Shown here piece after piece: positions 5,372 to 5,625 of a stretch of 5,625 nucleotides of DNA. How positions within the stretch are numbered: the first letter of the stretch is position 1; each line of letters opens with the position of its first letter. The notes under the pieces were generated by a model, which saw only the letters and a list, made by a program, of their open reading frames with translations, ran no database searches and was not told the origin of the DNA. The stretch is from Chloroflexota bacterium (GTDB lineage Bacteria; Chloroflexota; Anaerolineae; CG2-30-64-16). The stretch is from positions 1 to 5,625 of the forward strand of contig JAKPQT010000640.1 in assembly GCA_029555885.1 (NCBI GenBank), given 5' to 3'. A program made the position numbers and the translations under genes.

Positions 5372-5625
5372 ATGGCTAATGCGGTTTGTTGTGTATGTCA
5401 TACGCCGATCGACGGGCCGGCCCGCACGCTGGGCGGCCGCACATTTTGTGAACGGCACTACGGCAGCCTTGCGCACAACCGGCGAGGCATGTGGGGCGCA
5501 ACTCTCGCCCTGATTGCCGGGCTGGTGCTATTCGTACTGGCCGTGCAGTATCTGGCCCGCGCGGTGCCCGTGGGGCTGAGCGGCGCCGGACTGCTCATCG
5601 TCAACCTTATCGTCGCGCTGGCCCC
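5372..5625 (+). CDS. Zinc-finger membrane protein, 3'-truncated
   Basis: The first 84 codons of a gene that continues past the window. The N terminus has a treble-clef/LIM-like metal site, CVC (Cys7, Cys9, or Cys6 with Cys9 as C-x2-C) followed by FCERHY with Cys26 and His29, giving C-x2-C-x16-C-x2-H. Then come a basic, Arg-rich linker (HNRRG, 35-39), a hydrophobic helix at about 43-62 and the start of a second at about 71-84. This layout (small cytoplasmic zinc knuckle, then several membrane helices) recalls some PrsW-like or CPBP-like membrane proteases, but no catalytic residue is visible here, so the family is left open. It begins 25 bp after the TGA of the preceding gene, so it probably belongs to the same transcription unit. 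Confidence 0.75.
   Translation, partial: MANAVCCVCHTPIDGPARTLGGRTFCERHYGSLAHNRRGMWGATLALIAGLVLFVLAVQYLARAVPVGLSGAGLLIVNLIVALA

Noticed and set aside
1..5625. tRNA, rRNA, CRISPR array or insertion sequence
   Set aside because: No cloverleaf-like segment, regular spacer-repeat pattern or transposase was seen; nearly all bases are explained by genes, and the gaps are short.

Overview
The window is GC-rich, densely coding, and every supported gene lies on the + strand. Gene content (a stand-alone bacterial Elp3, a NamA/YqjM-type ene-reductase, a YtxH protein, selenoproteins of the GrdB-like and SelW-like families, a TPR membrane protein), together with dispersed palindromic and heptamer repeats, suggests an environmental bacterium, most plausibly Chloroflexota (Anaerolineae-like). 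That placement is inferred from general resemblance and was not tested by a search.

Layout. Positions 1-1438 hold the 3' part of elp3 (tRNA U34 modification); its reading frame carries an in-frame 156-bp block built of nested inverted repeats. Four tandem GGTTGAA-type heptamers (one imperfect) run through its last codons and stop. Positions 1488-2519 encode a complete Old Yellow Enzyme of the NamA/YqjM type with its active-site residues and C-terminal arginine finger intact. A promoter-like sequence (extended -10 at 2571-2579) precedes a run of closely spaced genes that may form one transcription unit: a 72-aa YtxH-family membrane protein (2634-2852), a GrdB-like protein (2921-3676), a SelW-like protein (3709-3963), a membrane-anchored protein of unknown function with possible Sm/SH3-like barrels and a TPR-like C terminus (4000-5346), and the start of a zinc-finger membrane protein cut by the window end (5372-5625).

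The main discovery is that the GrdB-like and SelW-like genes are both interrupted by a single in-frame UGA at exactly the place where their families carry selenocysteine (UxxC in the first, CxxU in the second). Each UGA is followed, 18 and 22 nt later, by a perfect 6-bp hairpin capped by the same GUC triloop, with the leading G and spacing expected of a bacterial SECIS element. Standard gene calling would split the first gene into two ORFs and lose the N terminus, including the active site, of the second. The two genes are 32 nt apart and so form a small selenoprotein cassette, probably a thiol/selenol redox pair, here linked to membrane proteins of unknown role. The selenocysteine machinery itself (selA, selB, selC, selD) is not in this window.
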